A program made the position numbers and the translations under genes. The notes below the pieces were generated by a model. That model worked only from the letters and a program-made list of their open reading frames with translations, was not told the origin of the DNA and ran no database searches. From assembly GCF_029784155.1 (NCBI RefSeq), contig NC_073693.1, forward strand, positions 166,957,104 to 167,021,103: a stretch of 64,000 nt of DNA. Direction: 5' to 3'. The DNA comes from Uranotaenia lowii. Its lineage: Eukaryota; Arthropoda; Insecta; Diptera; Culicidae. This document shows, one piece after another, positions 21,293 through 31,668 of the stretch. Numbering within the stretch: the stretch's first letter is position 1; every line of letters starts with the position of its first letter.

Positions 21293-24200
21293 ATGAGTTC
21301 GCAGGCCAATGTACGACAAACCCGGTCGAAAACGAGGGCTCAGCAGGTGAATGCTAACCCCATCCCGAGAGACGTCGACGATCAGGTATCGAATGGGTCC
21401 TCAGAAGATTCGTTCGTTCCTTCTATGGTCGATAGCGGCAGAGGTGAGTTACGGGAATGTCCTGGATGTGACCGACCCAATAAGGCGGAGAAATATATGG
21501 TGGAGTGCCAGAAATGTAATTGCTGGTTACATTTCACTTGTGCAAACGTCACTACCGCCACGGTACGTTCGAAATCCTTCATATGTTTGCCGTGTGTAAG
21601 AAGCGAAGTTTCTGGTGTGTTGGTGGAACCGGCGAAAAGCCAAATTAGTGGAATTTCCAGCTCAGCTAGTGCGCGGGCGGCTAAAACTAAGCGTGATCTG
21701 CAGCGCCTTGATGAAGAAAAGCGGATTATGGAAGAGTTGAGTCGCGAAAAGATCGAGAAGGAACGAGCTCTGAACGAACTGGAGCTCAAGGAGAAAATGG
21801 AACTCGAAAAGCATTTTCTTGCGCGAAAGCATGATTTGCTGAATCAACAGGACAGCGGAGAAGGGAAAAGTGTACGCAGTATGCGGAGCAGCCAGCGGAG
21901 CGTGCAACGGACGGAAGAATGGGTGGAGAAGACAGTGAGTGAAGCTGTCGGGCCAGGATTGCCGTCCGTTAATGCAGAGGATATAAGTCTGGGAAATTCG
22001 CAGGGAGTACATCCTTCTTCAACGCCTCTAAAGATAGTTGATGCAGTCGGCGAAGGCGGAAAATCGATCCCAGAAACTCTGGGAAGCTTGACGCTCGAAA
22101 ACATTTTTGAGGAATCGATCGCAGCTATCGACAAACCGGAAGAAAACCAACAAAATCAGCTGGTTTTGCCCACCGTTGATGTCCAACCGTATTTGGACCT
22201 ATTGAAGCTCGATGAAGTAGCTCCAACCGGAGCGGTTTCGAAAGTGATGCGGGTAATTCCCACCCATTACAAACGGTGGAGTATTGAAACCGGTGAGCTT
22301 CGACAACAAAAGGCCATGGATACACAACAGCGACAGAAAACGGCGGCAGAACTTCGGAACATGCAGGAGATGGTGCGAAATCTACAGTTGGACATCGGTA
22401 CAAGAGAGCAACGGGAGATACGCATGGAAAATCTTATTAAAAGTGTGCAAGATCAACACGCCGAACAACTGAGAACGATGCATAGATCGGAGACAGGTTT
22501 GCGGAATCAACTTCGACATCTGGAGTATGAGAACGCATGTCTGAAGACCCAGATTGAATCGCTGAGCAAAGAAATTAAACTGATGCGCACTTCGGAAGCA
22601 GATTTGCGAAATCAGATCAAGCAAGGTGACGGCGGAAGAGCTACGCAGATTGAACTCCTACAGAAGAAACTTGTCGAAACAGCACATAAGTTGCGCACTT
22701 CAGAAGCAGATTGGCGGGGGCAGCTGAATCGACGTGACGAGGAAAATAAAGCACTTCGACTACAGCAGGCGGAACTGGAGAATGAAATCCAGGGTTTGCG
22801 CGCAACTGGAGAAGAGTTGCAGGACCAGCTAGAAGCGGGCCGTCAACGAGAGCAAGAATCAATCCGTCAACGAAACGAAGCGGAGCAGGAGTACTGGGAT
22901 TTACACGACGAGGTACAGCGGTTCATCAATCGGAATGAGCACTGGTCAGCAGATTGCGGAAGTTCTCCTCCGTTACCTCCTCCTCCAGCGTCGTGGTTAA
23001 GTGAAGGTTGTCCTGTCTCTCTCCCTCCTCCTCCTTCGAGTTGGACTATCGGTGGACTTTCCAAAATGTCTGGTGTTCCTCTTCAAGTAATTTCTACTGC
23101 AAGCGGCCAAGGACCAACCCCTCAGCAAATAGCTGCTAGACAGGTAGTTACTAAAGAGTTCTTCTCAGGAGATCCAATCGATTGGCCTCTGTTCATCAGC
23201 AGCTACCAGCATTCGACGGAAGCTTGCGGGTACTCGAACTCCGAAAATCTGCTGCGTTTGCAGCGAAGTTTGAGGGGAAGTGCAAAGGAGTCTGTGAGCA
23301 GTTTTCTACTTCATCCGTCGACAGTATCTCAAGTCATGTCCACTTTGCAGCAGTTGTACGGGCGGCCGGAACAAATTGTTAACAACATGATCGCTAAAGT
23401 ACGAGCAACCCCTCCTCCGAAACCAGATCGGTTGGAAACACTGGTTAACTTTGGACTGGTAGTGCAGAATTTGTGCGGCCACTTGAAGGCAGTGGGACAG
23501 GAAAGACATTTAGCTAATCCGATTCTACTCCAAGAGTTGGTGGAAAAACTGCCAGCGACAGTGAAGTTCAACTGGGCGTTACACCAAGAACAAGTTGCAG
23601 AGGTGGATCTCAACGTGTTTAGCGAGTACATGGCGAAAATATCTTCGGCAGCAAGCGGCGTTACCCAACTGGCACCCATTCCGCAAAAACCCGTAAAGGA
23701 TGAGCGTAGTCGACCGAAGGAGAGATCGTTTGTCAATACACACGCGTCCACGGTGCAACCAAAGGCGAATCGGCAAGAAGAGGAGCTAAACGGTGTCAGC
23801 GGAAAGCAGAAAGAAGGAGGTTCCTGGACGAAAAGTGGTAGATGGTGTGCAGTTTGCAGCGTCAATACTCACCAAATCGAAAACTGTGCGTCGTTTAAAG
23901 GATTAGATTTAGACGGAAAGTGGAAGGTGCTGAAGCAGAAAAAACTTTGCTCTCGCTGTCTTACATCTCACGCAAAGTGGCCGTGTAAAGGAGAAGTTTG
24001 TGGAATTAACGAATGCCCTAAGCGGCATCACCGATTACTCCATTTTGATCCACCGGCGGCGGCGAAGACCAACAATGCAGTTGTAACCGTTCATCGTCAG
24101 CTGTCATCATCAACGCTCTTCCGTATCCTGCCAGTAACGCTATTTGGAAAGAATGGGCAGTTCAACACCTACGCTTTTCTCGATGACGGATCATCGGTGA

Positions 24201-27200
24201 CCCTCGTAGAGCGATCGATAGCGGAATCTCTTGGTATCAGCGGCGAGGTGGAAACCCTACATATTGAATGGACCGGAGGAGTCAACAAAACAATTTCTGG
24301 AGCAGAGGTCGTATCGATGGAGGTAGCTGAAGTCGGAGGAAGCAAGCGCTACAGACTCTCGGAGGTGTATACCGTGGACAACCTAGGCCTACCGCAACAG
24401 ACCACGAACTACGCAGAGCTCGCTACTCGCTTTGCTCATCTCAACAAACTTCCGGTAAAGAGTTACGGGTGTGCAGTTCCAGGAATTCTGATCGGACAGA
24501 GCAACTGCCATCTTTTAGCTACGTTGAAATTGCGGGAGGGCAGAATAGGCGAGCCGATAGCAACCAAGACCAGGATCGGATGGGCAGTATGCGGTAGTCT
24601 CCGGAGACCGCAAATAAGCATGATGCACAGGCAGTTTCAAATGAACGCTGAACCAGGTACCGATGACCTGCACGAGTACGTTCGGCGCTTTTTCGATGTG
24701 GACAGTCTAGGTGTTGCAGTCGCACCAGCGAAGAAAGGGGTTGAAGAGGAACGTGCCTATAAGATTTTGGAAGAAACCACGCGGCGTACCAACAGCGGAA
24801 AATTTGAGATTGGATTGCTATGGAAACAAGACTACATTGAGTTCCCTGACAGCCGACCGATGGCGGAACGACGCTTCAAGCTGCTCGAGAAACGACTGGC
24901 CCGGCATCCTGAGCTCTACGATGGTGTGCGACAGCAAATTGCGGACTTCAAAGCCAAGGGCTACATTCACGAAGCGTCAGCAGAAGAAATTGATAAATTT
25001 GATCTTCGGCGTACATGGCATATGCCGATTGGAGTCGTCGTGAACGAGAAAAAGCCAGGAAAAATTCGTGTTATTTGGGACGCCGCAGCAAAGGTCGAAG
25101 GTGTATCGCTGAACTCCATGTTGCTAAAGGGTCCAGACCTTCTAACGTCGTTGTTGTCGGTGCTGTTCGCCTTTCGAGAGCGTGAAGTGGCGGTGTCAGC
25201 AGACATCAAAGAAATGTTTTTGCAGATGCTCGTTCGAGCACCTGATCGCAGTGCCCTTCTATTCCCGTACAGAAATTCTCCAGAGTTGCCGATGAGTACT
25301 ATGGTATCCGATGTGGCAATATTCGGCGCTGCGTGCTCTCCAGCGCACTCACAGTACGTAAAGAATTTGAACGCGACCGAACAAGAAGCGGAATTTCCAC
25401 GTGGGGCAGAGGCAGTGAAGAAGCGACATTACGTGGACGACTACGTGGACAGCTTCGATACGGTTGAAGAAGCATACGAGGTTGCGAAGGAGGTGATCGA
25501 GATCCACAGGCGAGCAGGATTCCATATCCGTAATTGGATGTCCAGCGATAAGAGCATGATGAATAAACTGGGCGAAGAGTTCGTGAAGCCTTCGAAAGCC
25601 ATGCTACCGGAGAAGGAGTTTGGATTCGAGCGGGTCTTAGGAGCGGAGTGGAAACAACGAGAAGATAGTATGGTTTTCTCGTTGCAGTTCTGCGCAAAGA
25701 TAAGACATTTACTGGAGGGTACTTCAGTCCCAACGAAACGAGAAATGCTCCGCCTGGTTATGAGCATCTACGATCCGCTAGGCTTGGTAGGGTCATTCGT
25801 CATTCACGGAAAAATCTTGATCCAAGAAGTTTGGCGAACTAACGCGGATTGGGACAGCAGAATTACACCGGAGGTCGCGACCCGGTGGACTGAGTGGCTG
25901 ACTGTACTGAGAAACATACCTGGATTGCGCATTCCTCGCTGCTATTTCCCAGGATACGATCCGGACAGCTACAAAAATATTGAGCTTCATGTGTTCGTGG
26001 ATGCAAGCGCTCAGGCCTACGCAGCAGTCGCTTACTTCCGCATCAGGGATCGAGGACAGATTAGAGTAGCTCTTGTGTCGTCAAAAACGAAGGTCGCACC
26101 GCTTCGAGGAGTTTCAATCCCACGATTGGAGTTGATGGCGGCTGTACTAGGAGCTCGTTTGCGGAAAACGGTTGAGAAAAACCACAGACTGAAAGTAAAG
26201 AAAACTTGTTTCTGGAGTGATTCATCAACGGTTTGCTCGTGGATCATGTCGGACACGCGTCGTTATCGTCAATTTGTCGCTTTCAGGGTTGACGAAATTT
26301 TGAGTCTGTCAAGTATCGAAGAATGGCAGTGGATTTCGACGAAGGTCAATGTTGCAGACGAAGCCACCAAGTGGGGGAAGGGACCGACATGCAACGTAGA
26401 TAGCCGTTGGTTCCATGGACCCGAATTCCTCTACAAAACCGAAGCAGATTGGACGATGGTTCCAGAGGAGACTGTGGATGAAAGTGACCTTGAGCTGCGA
26501 GAAGCATATGTCTGTAGTCATCTGATCAAGCAGCCAATGGTGAAGTACGAGAGATTTTCGCGTTTTGAAAGGATGCTTCGTTCGGTGGCCTACGTTCACC
26601 ACTACTTGAACAATTTACGAACTGCGGGGAGTAATCAACCGACGGATTCTATTGGTTTGACTAGTGCGGATATTCAGAAAGCGGAGAGGACATTATGGTT
26701 GACCGCGCAGTCCGAAGCATACCCGGACGAAGTTGCGATTTTGAAGCAGAATGTGGAGAGGAACGACCAGCAGCAGAAACCAATTGCGGTATCAAGCAGC
26801 CTGGTCAAGCAGTCACCATTCGTTGATGAGTTCGGAGTGCTGCGAGAAGGTACCAGAGCGGGTAGTGCAGAAATTCTGTCTTACGATGCAAAGTTCCCGA
26901 TAATCCTACCAAAGAAGCACCGAATAACAGACTTGTTACTGGATTACTATCATCGAATGTACGGTCATGCCAACGACGAGACCGTATTCAACGAAGTTCG
27001 CCAGAAATTCCGGGTGCCACATCTACGAGTGGAGGTACGTCTAGCTAGAAAACGCTGTATGTGGTGTCGAGTGTACAAATCAACGCCGGTCGCTCCAAAA
27101 ATGGGACCGCATCTAGCAGTAAGGATGGAGCCGGGCGTGCGTCCATTTACCTACGTAGGTGTAGACATCTTTGGACCGTATCAAGTGAAAATAGGACGAA

Positions 27201-28105
27201 GCGTGGCTAAGCGGTGGGTCTGCCTTTTTACTTGCCTTACCGTTAGAGCAGTTCACTTGGAGGTAGTAGCTAGCTTGAGCACCGATGCTTGCAAGAAAGC
27301 GATTCGAAGGTTCATCGCACGACGCGGGACTCCACAGGAAATTTATTCCGACAATGGGACAAACTTTGTCGGAGCAAGTCGAGAGCTGCAAGACGAGATC
27401 AGTAAGATTCACGCTGAGTTGGGCAGTACCTTCACGAATGCTAAAACACAGTGGAAGTTTAATCCTCCAGCCGCCCCTCATATGGGAGGTTGCTGGGAGA
27501 GAATGGTGCTAGCAGTGAAATCAGCCCTTGGATCAGTTCCAGTAGTGAGGAAGCTAGACGACGAATCGTTTGCAACGGTGCTGGCGGAAGCAGAGAGCAT
27601 GGTGAACTCCCGACCGTTGACTTATATCCCACTAGAGACAGCGGATCATGAGTCCCTAACTCCTAACCATTTCCTCTTGCTGAGCTCAAGTGGCGTACGG
27701 GAGCCGGAGAAGTTTCCTACAGACGAAGGCATGGCGTTGAGGAGTAGCTGGAACATGGTGAAGCATACCCTTGACAACTTCTGGAGACGGTGGGTTAAAG
27801 AATATCTGCCAACTATCACAAGACGAACGAAGTGGTTCAAAGATGTGAAGCCTATCGATCTCGGAGATCTGGTGTTTGTGGTGGACGAGAACGTCAGGAA
27901 CCGATGGTTGCGTGGACGAGTGGTCGAAACGGTTCCTGGCAGCGACGGAGTTGCGCGTAGAGCAGTAGTGAAGACAGCAGCAGGGATCTTGAAGAGGCCG
28001 TGTACCAAGTTGGCTGTGCTAGACGTTGAAGGATCTGGTGACGCCCTACCGGAGGTTAAGGCGACACGGGGGGGAGAATGTTCGCCGCAACAGCCTCTTG
28101 ATTGA
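21293..28105 (+). CDS. BEL/Pao gag-pol polyprotein with N-terminal PHD finger
   Basis: 2270 residues from the ATG at 21293; the frame is open 22 codons further upstream, into the LTR, but without an ATG. Order: C4HC3 PHD-type finger at about 50-105 (CPGC, CQKC, WLHFTC, CLPC); charged coiled coils at about 140-200 and 360-545; a gag-like DUF1759-type region from about 620; Cys/His clusters near 850-900; aspartic protease with DDGSS near 962; reverse transcriptase with YVDD near 1380; RNase H; integrase zinc-binding region (HANDE, CMWC); integrase core with DIFG, SDNGTNF near 2018 and CWERMV; a C-terminal DUF5641-like domain. All key motifs look present and the frame is uninterrupted, so this copy may be able to move. 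The last nine codons and the stop lie inside the 3' LTR. Confidence 0.95.
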   Translation: MSSQANVRQTRSKTRAQQVNANPIPRDVDDQVSNGSSEDSFVPSMVDSGRGELRECPGCDRPNKAEKYMVECQKCNCWLHFTCANVTTATVRSKSFICLPCVRSEVSGVLVEPAKSQISGISSSASARAAKTKRDLQRLDEEKRIMEELSREKIEKERALNELELKEKMELEKHFLARKHDLLNQQDSGEGKSVRSMRSSQRSVQRTEEWVEKTVSEAVGPGLPSVNAEDISLGNSQGVHPSSTPLKIVDAVGEGGKSIPETLGSLTLENIFEESIAAIDKPEENQQNQLVLPTVDVQPYLDLLKLDEVAPTGAVSKVMRVIPTHYKRWSIETGELRQQKAMDTQQRQKTAAELRNMQEMVRNLQLDIGTREQREIRMENLIKSVQDQHAEQLRTMHRSETGLRNQLRHLEYENACLKTQIESLSKEIKLMRTSEADLRNQIKQGDGGRATQIELLQKKLVETAHKLRTSEADWRGQLNRRDEENKALRLQQAELENEIQGLRATGEELQDQLEAGRQREQESIRQRNEAEQEYWDLHDEVQRFINRNEHWSADCGSSPPLPPPPASWLSEGCPVSLPPPPSSWTIGGLSKMSGVPLQVISTASGQGPTPQQIAARQVVTKEFFSGDPIDWPLFISSYQHSTEACGYSNSENLLRLQRSLRGSAKESVSSFLLHPSTVSQVMSTLQQLYGRPEQIVNNMIAKVRATPPPKPDRLETLVNFGLVVQNLCGHLKAVGQERHLANPILLQELVEKLPATVKFNWALHQEQVAEVDLNVFSEYMAKISSAASGVTQLAPIPQKPVKDERSRPKERSFVNTHASTVQPKANRQEEELNGVSGKQKEGGSWTKSGRWCAVCSVNTHQIENCASFKGLDLDGKWKVLKQKKLCSRCLTSHAKWPCKGEVCGINECPKRHHRLLHFDPPAAAKTNNAVVTVHRQLSSSTLFRILPVTLFGKNGQFNTYAFLDDGSSVTLVERSIAESLGISGEVETLHIEWTGGVNKTISGAEVVSMEVAEVGGSKRYRLSEVYTVDNLGLPQQTTNYAELATRFAHLNKLPVKSYGCAVPGILIGQSNCHLLATLKLREGRIGEPIATKTRIGWAVCGSLRRPQISMMHRQFQMNAEPGTDDLHEYVRRFFDVDSLGVAVAPAKKGVEEERAYKILEETTRRTNSGKFEIGLLWKQDYIEFPDSRPMAERRFKLLEKRLARHPELYDGVRQQIADFKAKGYIHEASAEEIDKFDLRRTWHMPIGVVVNEKKPGKIRVIWDAAAKVEGVSLNSMLLKGPDLLTSLLSVLFAFREREVAVSADIKEMFLQMLVRAPDRSALLFPYRNSPELPMSTMVSDVAIFGAACSPAHSQYVKNLNATEQEAEFPRGAEAVKKRHYVDDYVDSFDTVEEAYEVAKEVIEIHRRAGFHIRNWMSSDKSMMNKLGEEFVKPSKAMLPEKEFGFERVLGAEWKQREDSMVFSLQFCAKIRHLLEGTSVPTKREMLRLVMSIYDPLGLVGSFVIHGKILIQEVWRTNADWDSRITPEVATRWTEWLTVLRNIPGLRIPRCYFPGYDPDSYKNIELHVFVDASAQAYAAVAYFRIRDRGQIRVALVSSKTKVAPLRGVSIPRLELMAAVLGARLRKTVEKNHRLKVKKTCFWSDSSTVCSWIMSDTRRYRQFVAFRVDEILSLSSIEEWQWISTKVNVADEATKWGKGPTCNVDSRWFHGPEFLYKTEADWTMVPEETVDESDLELREAYVCSHLIKQPMVKYERFSRFERMLRSVAYVHHYLNNLRTAGSNQPTDSIGLTSADIQKAERTLWLTAQSEAYPDEVAILKQNVERNDQQQKPIAVSSSLVKQSPFVDEFGVLREGTRAGSAEILSYDAKFPIILPKKHRITDLLLDYYHRMYGHANDETVFNEVRQKFRVPHLRVEVRLARKRCMWCRVYKSTPVAPKMGPHLAVRMEPGVRPFTYVGVDIFGPYQVKIGRSVAKRWVCLFTCLTVRAVHLEVVASLSTDACKKAIRRFIARRGTPQEIYSDNGTNFVGASRELQDEISKIHAELGSTFTNAKTQWKFNPPAAPHMGGCWERMVLAVKSALGSVPVVRKLDDESFATVLAEAESMVNSRPLTYIPLETADHESLTPNHFLLLSSSGVREPEKFPTDEGMALRSSWNMVKHTLDNFWRRWVKEYLPTITRRTKWFKDVKPIDLGDLVFVVDENVRNRWLRGRVVETVPGSDGVARRAVVKTAAGILKRPCTKLAVLDVEGSGDALPEVKATRGGECSPQQPLD
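28068..28078 (+). other. Polypurine tract of the BEL element
   Basis: GGGGGGGAGAA-type run directly before the 3' LTR, inside the coding frame. Confidence 0.75.
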
Positions 28106-29117
28106 ACACAGCTATCGCAAACCTATGTGGTTTATCTATAGGTGGGGACAACCAAAACTTTAGTATTAGTTCGTTGTGTATGGATACAATGTTTATGAAC
28201 GATTGTGACGTAACGCGACGCCATCACGGAGTCAAGTGTTAAGCGCCCAAATGTAGCCATGGGGACTTATTAGAAGGAATGTTTGGGACGCAAACAAACT
28301 TGTTTATTATTTAGAACGAATAGAGTCGCCGTGCTGTGGTGCGCCAGGAAAAAAAGCGTAAATGAAAGGGTGCTTTGATTGTTATTTATGAAACTGCAAG
28401 GAACATTGTATGCCGCCGGTGAATGGCAACTTCAACGTCGAGACGCTCATGAACGATTGTGACGTTGCAATCAAAACATTGAAAAAACTGATTCTCACAC
28501 TCGTGCAAGGGTATTCTTGTCCCCACCTATAGATAAACCACATAGATCGCAAACTACAGCGACCTGCTCCGACTGATCCGAGATGTAGGACTGACAGATT
28601 ACCCTAGGGATGAAATGAGAAAGTGAGAATGATGACTGGCAAAATGATAAGGGAGAGTGAAGATAAGGATTAGTATGTAAACAAGGTAGTTGATTATCGC
28701 AGTAAAGTTAGGATATTGAAATCATCGATTTGGTAAAAACTTTGTATTTTCCTTCATATTTAAACAAATAACGTTTCACAAACTTACAGGCTAGACATAC
28801 TGTACAACTATCCGTTATTCCGTAGTTGAGTTTCGTAGTGAATTTACGACTCAGATAGGTAATTGTGGCCATCGAATTCGCTGTGAAAAAAGCGGTTATT
28901 AATAGATTAATTACAGGCTAGGAATCCAATTCTTTAGTGAAATCGGTTGTGGAACAGTTGGATAAGAAGTCGGAGACTGAATTGTAAGTCGAATTTATTT
29001 ATTTTATAAGTCTAAAACCTATCCTAAATATAAAATTTTTCTACAGCTTTGAGCTGCTAACACTCGAAACGAGTTTGTTTGGTTTGCTACAAGAACTCCG
29101 TTAAAACTGTCCCAACA
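28079..29117 (+). repeat. 3' LTR of the BEL element, interrupted
   Basis: Same 607-bp LTR as 20659-21265, with a 423-bp element and a 9-bp duplication inserted. It repeats the intron-like GTAAGT...CTACAG segment. Confidence 0.93.
28123..28545. mobile_element. 423-bp TIR element inside the BEL 3' LTR, 9-bp duplication
   Basis: 29-bp perfect inverted ends starting CTATGTGGTTTATCTATAGG. Flanked by the duplication ATCGCAAAC (28,114-28,122 and 28,546-28,554); the empty site is seen in the 5' LTR. The inside carries GAACGATTGTGACGT twice. The 9-bp duplication fits Mutator-type elements, but the family is not recognised. Confidence 0.92.
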
Positions 29118-29122
29118 GATCC

Positions 29123-29630
29123 AGTTTCAAAAAGAGGATGTTTTTTTGCGAGTTAAGATGGAAAATGTTTAATTTGTAGTCCTGTATTTTTTTCGTTGGT
29201 ATGATTTTTATCAAAATGTTTCAAATTATATATATGCATTAGTAATATAAGTGAGGTAAATGTTGTATTTTGAACAAGTTTTTTTTTTGTACAAAATGAA
29301 CAAATTGGTAGGAAAATTGTGTGTTTGTTAAAATTAACGAGGAACTAATCCCTACAAAGAAATAACCATAACGTTCTGAAACAAGCAACAGTTTATCGAA
29401 GGTCAGCAGTACCTTTCACTGCTGTTATTCGAAAGCCGTGATTGCATGCTTTCATTCTTCTACCGGTCTATCAGCTGATCGAGAGACTAGTGAGTGACGA
29501 AAGGTTGTGCGCAGCTGAGGAAGGAGGATTCAGCGAATATAGGACGAGCATGCATCATCGTATCGCATAATATCGAAATCTGGTTACGTGGTTGTCGTTT
29601 ATTTTTACTAATTTTTGTCGTCTGATAAAA
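29123..29630. other. Intergenic and probable 5' UTR of the sulfatase gene
   Basis: No coding region. The stretch from about 29,390 is less AT-rich and probably holds the transcript start. The left part may be displaced 3' flank of RNF113A, since the BEL insertion separated 20,658 from 29,118. Confidence 0.4.
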
Positions 29631-31326
29631 ATGAAGTTTTTGGCTTCTGCTTGGGTCTTTACTTCGATTATTATTTGTTTAGTGAATACAAGTCATCAGA
29701 CTTTTGTAAGCCGACCCAATGTTTTAATGATTATGCTAGATGACTTTCGACCGGCGATCAGAGCTTTGGGTGATACTAAAGCAATCACACCAAACATTGA
29801 TAGGTTGGTGGCACTTGGTCAATCCTTTACTGATGCATTCGCTCAGGTAAGATATATCAACCATTAGTTTGAAATAAAAAGGATATTAAATATTTAACCT
29901 AATTATTGTGTTCAACAGCAAGCAATATGCGCTCCAAGCAGGAATTCGATGCTTACTGGACGTAGACCGGATACAACCAGATTGTACGATTTCTACAGCT
30001 ACTGGAGAGAATTTGCCGGTAATTTTACCACGATTCCACAGTATTTTAAGGAACATGGATATCGTACTCATTCCATAGGGAAGATATTTCACCCTGGTGT
30101 TTCATCAAATTATACCGACGATTATCCATTGAGTTGGACTGATGAGCCCTATCACCCTTCTACATCAGAGTTTATGAACAAAGCTACTTGCATTGACAGT
30201 CTGACCGGAAGTTTAAAGAAAAATTTGCTCTGTCCTGTGGTTGTAGAGCTTCAGCCACAGAGAACGCTTCCGGATATTCAAAGCACGCAGGCGGCCAAGG
30301 CGTTTTTAAAATCTAGGCAAAATGCGAGTGAACCTTTTTTCCTGGGCGTGGGATATCTTAAACCACATATTCCGTTTAAAATACCAGAGGAATATCTGAA
30401 GCTTCACGACGAGAAGAAATTCAAAACGCTCGATCTGGATTATCCACCGTACGGTTTGCCGACTGTCGCTTGGAATTCATACTTGGATGTACGTAGCCGA
30501 GATGACATGCAAGTTTTAAACATAAGTTTTCCCTTTGGTCCGATTCCTGGTGATATCAAATTGAAAATTCGTCAACATTACTACGCTGCCGTTAGCTACG
30601 TGGACGATCTCATCGGAGAGCTGTTTGAAGATGTTAATTTCAACGATACAATCATCGTGCTAACGTCCGATCACGGGTGGTCCCTTGGAGAACATGCTGA
30701 ATGGTCCAAATTCAGTAACTATGAAGTGGCTTTGAAGGTTCCTCTGATCGTTTACAGTCCTTTTTTAACCGAAAAAGCCAATAGCAAAATTGCTAGGGTC
30801 GTTGAACTAGTCGATATATTTCCGACTCTGGTTGACTTGGTAGGCTTACCAGCTATACCTCACTGTGGCGAAGATCTGATGCAGGAAACTTGTGTAGAGG
30901 GTAAATCTTTGGTTCCCTTCATTGGTCACTCAACTACAAACACATTTGCCGAGATTGAAGCGGCATATAGCCAGTATCCTCGCCCTGGTAGTTATCCGAG
31001 TGTGTATCCCAACAGCGACAAACCGAAGCTTTTCCAAATTGAAATCATGGGATACAGTATACGGACTCCAAGATTCCGCTACACGGCCTGGATAGGTTTC
31101 GATCCAGCCAAGTTTTCTAGAAGTAAGTAACAATAGTAAAGAGTATCTTCGATTCGACTGAGATTGGCTTGCTTCTTCTTAATTTACAGATTGGTCGGAA
31201 ATATTTGGAGAGGAATTGTATGATCACAGTATCGACCCGAAGGAAAACTTGAATCTAGCTGATCGACCGCAACTGAAACCTATCAAAACGTGGCTAAAGC
31301 AACAGTTACAGGATAAATTTACGTAA
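29631..31326 (+). CDS. IDS: Iduronate-2-sulfatase
   Basis: Three exons, 29631-29846, 29919-31122 and 31190-31326, giving 518 residues (human IDS is 550). The enzyme removes 2-O-sulfate from iduronate in heparan and dermatan sulfate in the lysosome. The N-terminus is a hydrophobic signal peptide (MKFLASAWVFTSIIICLV). The active-site signature CAPSR has Cys76, the residue converted to formylglycine, followed by the family block LTGRRPDTTRLYDF. The metal-site aspartates are D37 and D38 in MLDDFRP, and the TSDHGW block is near residue 322. The C-terminal block GYSIRT...RYTAWIGF is also typical. It converges with WWOX, 342 bp between stop codons. Confidence 0.96.
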
Positions 31327-31612
31327 GATTAAAAAAGGAACAGTGTCTCACTAAAAATTAAAACGCTTTAATCTTAATGACTATTGAAAAATTTAATCAG
31401 TTAATTCTTGAACGTTCAAACGTTATCGAAATTTACTTTTGTTTTCTTGGTTTGGTGTATTTATCACTTATTAATTTTACTAATTCTATTTATAGGAAAA
31501 AAACGCAATGTACTTTTTTTTTGACAACGAATATTTGTGAATATTCAAGCTATCAAAGGTTTCTTCAAAACTAGTTGAGAAATGAAAAAAATATTACCAC
31601 GTAATATATTAT

Positions 31613-31618
31613 AATAAA
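31613..31618 (+). terminator. Candidate poly(A) signal of the sulfatase gene
   Basis: AATAAA 287 bp after the stop codon, before the convergent WWOX 3' end. Confidence 0.35.
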
Positions 31619-31668
31619 TTGTTATTCATTTAATGTAAATGCAGTTGACATACATAGTTAGTGCTCAT

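Larger units (their letters stand above)
20659..29117 (+). mobile_element. Complete BEL/Pao LTR retrotransposon with PHD finger
   Basis: 5' LTR 20659-21265 (607 bp) and 3' LTR 28079-29117 (1039 bp, or 607 bp without an inserted DNA element and its duplication). Target duplication GATCC at 20654-20658 and 29118-29122. The LTRs start TGTTCGCC and end CCCAACA. By eye they differ at one base (C at 20902, T at 28754), so the insertion is young. The coding frame is intact from end to end. The leader between LTR and ATG is only 27 nt. Confidence 0.96.

Noticed and set aside
21382..21789. Minus-strand ORFs within the BEL polyprotein region
   Set aside because: Shadows of the long plus-strand frame; Ser/Leu-rich as expected for antisense of charged coiled coils.
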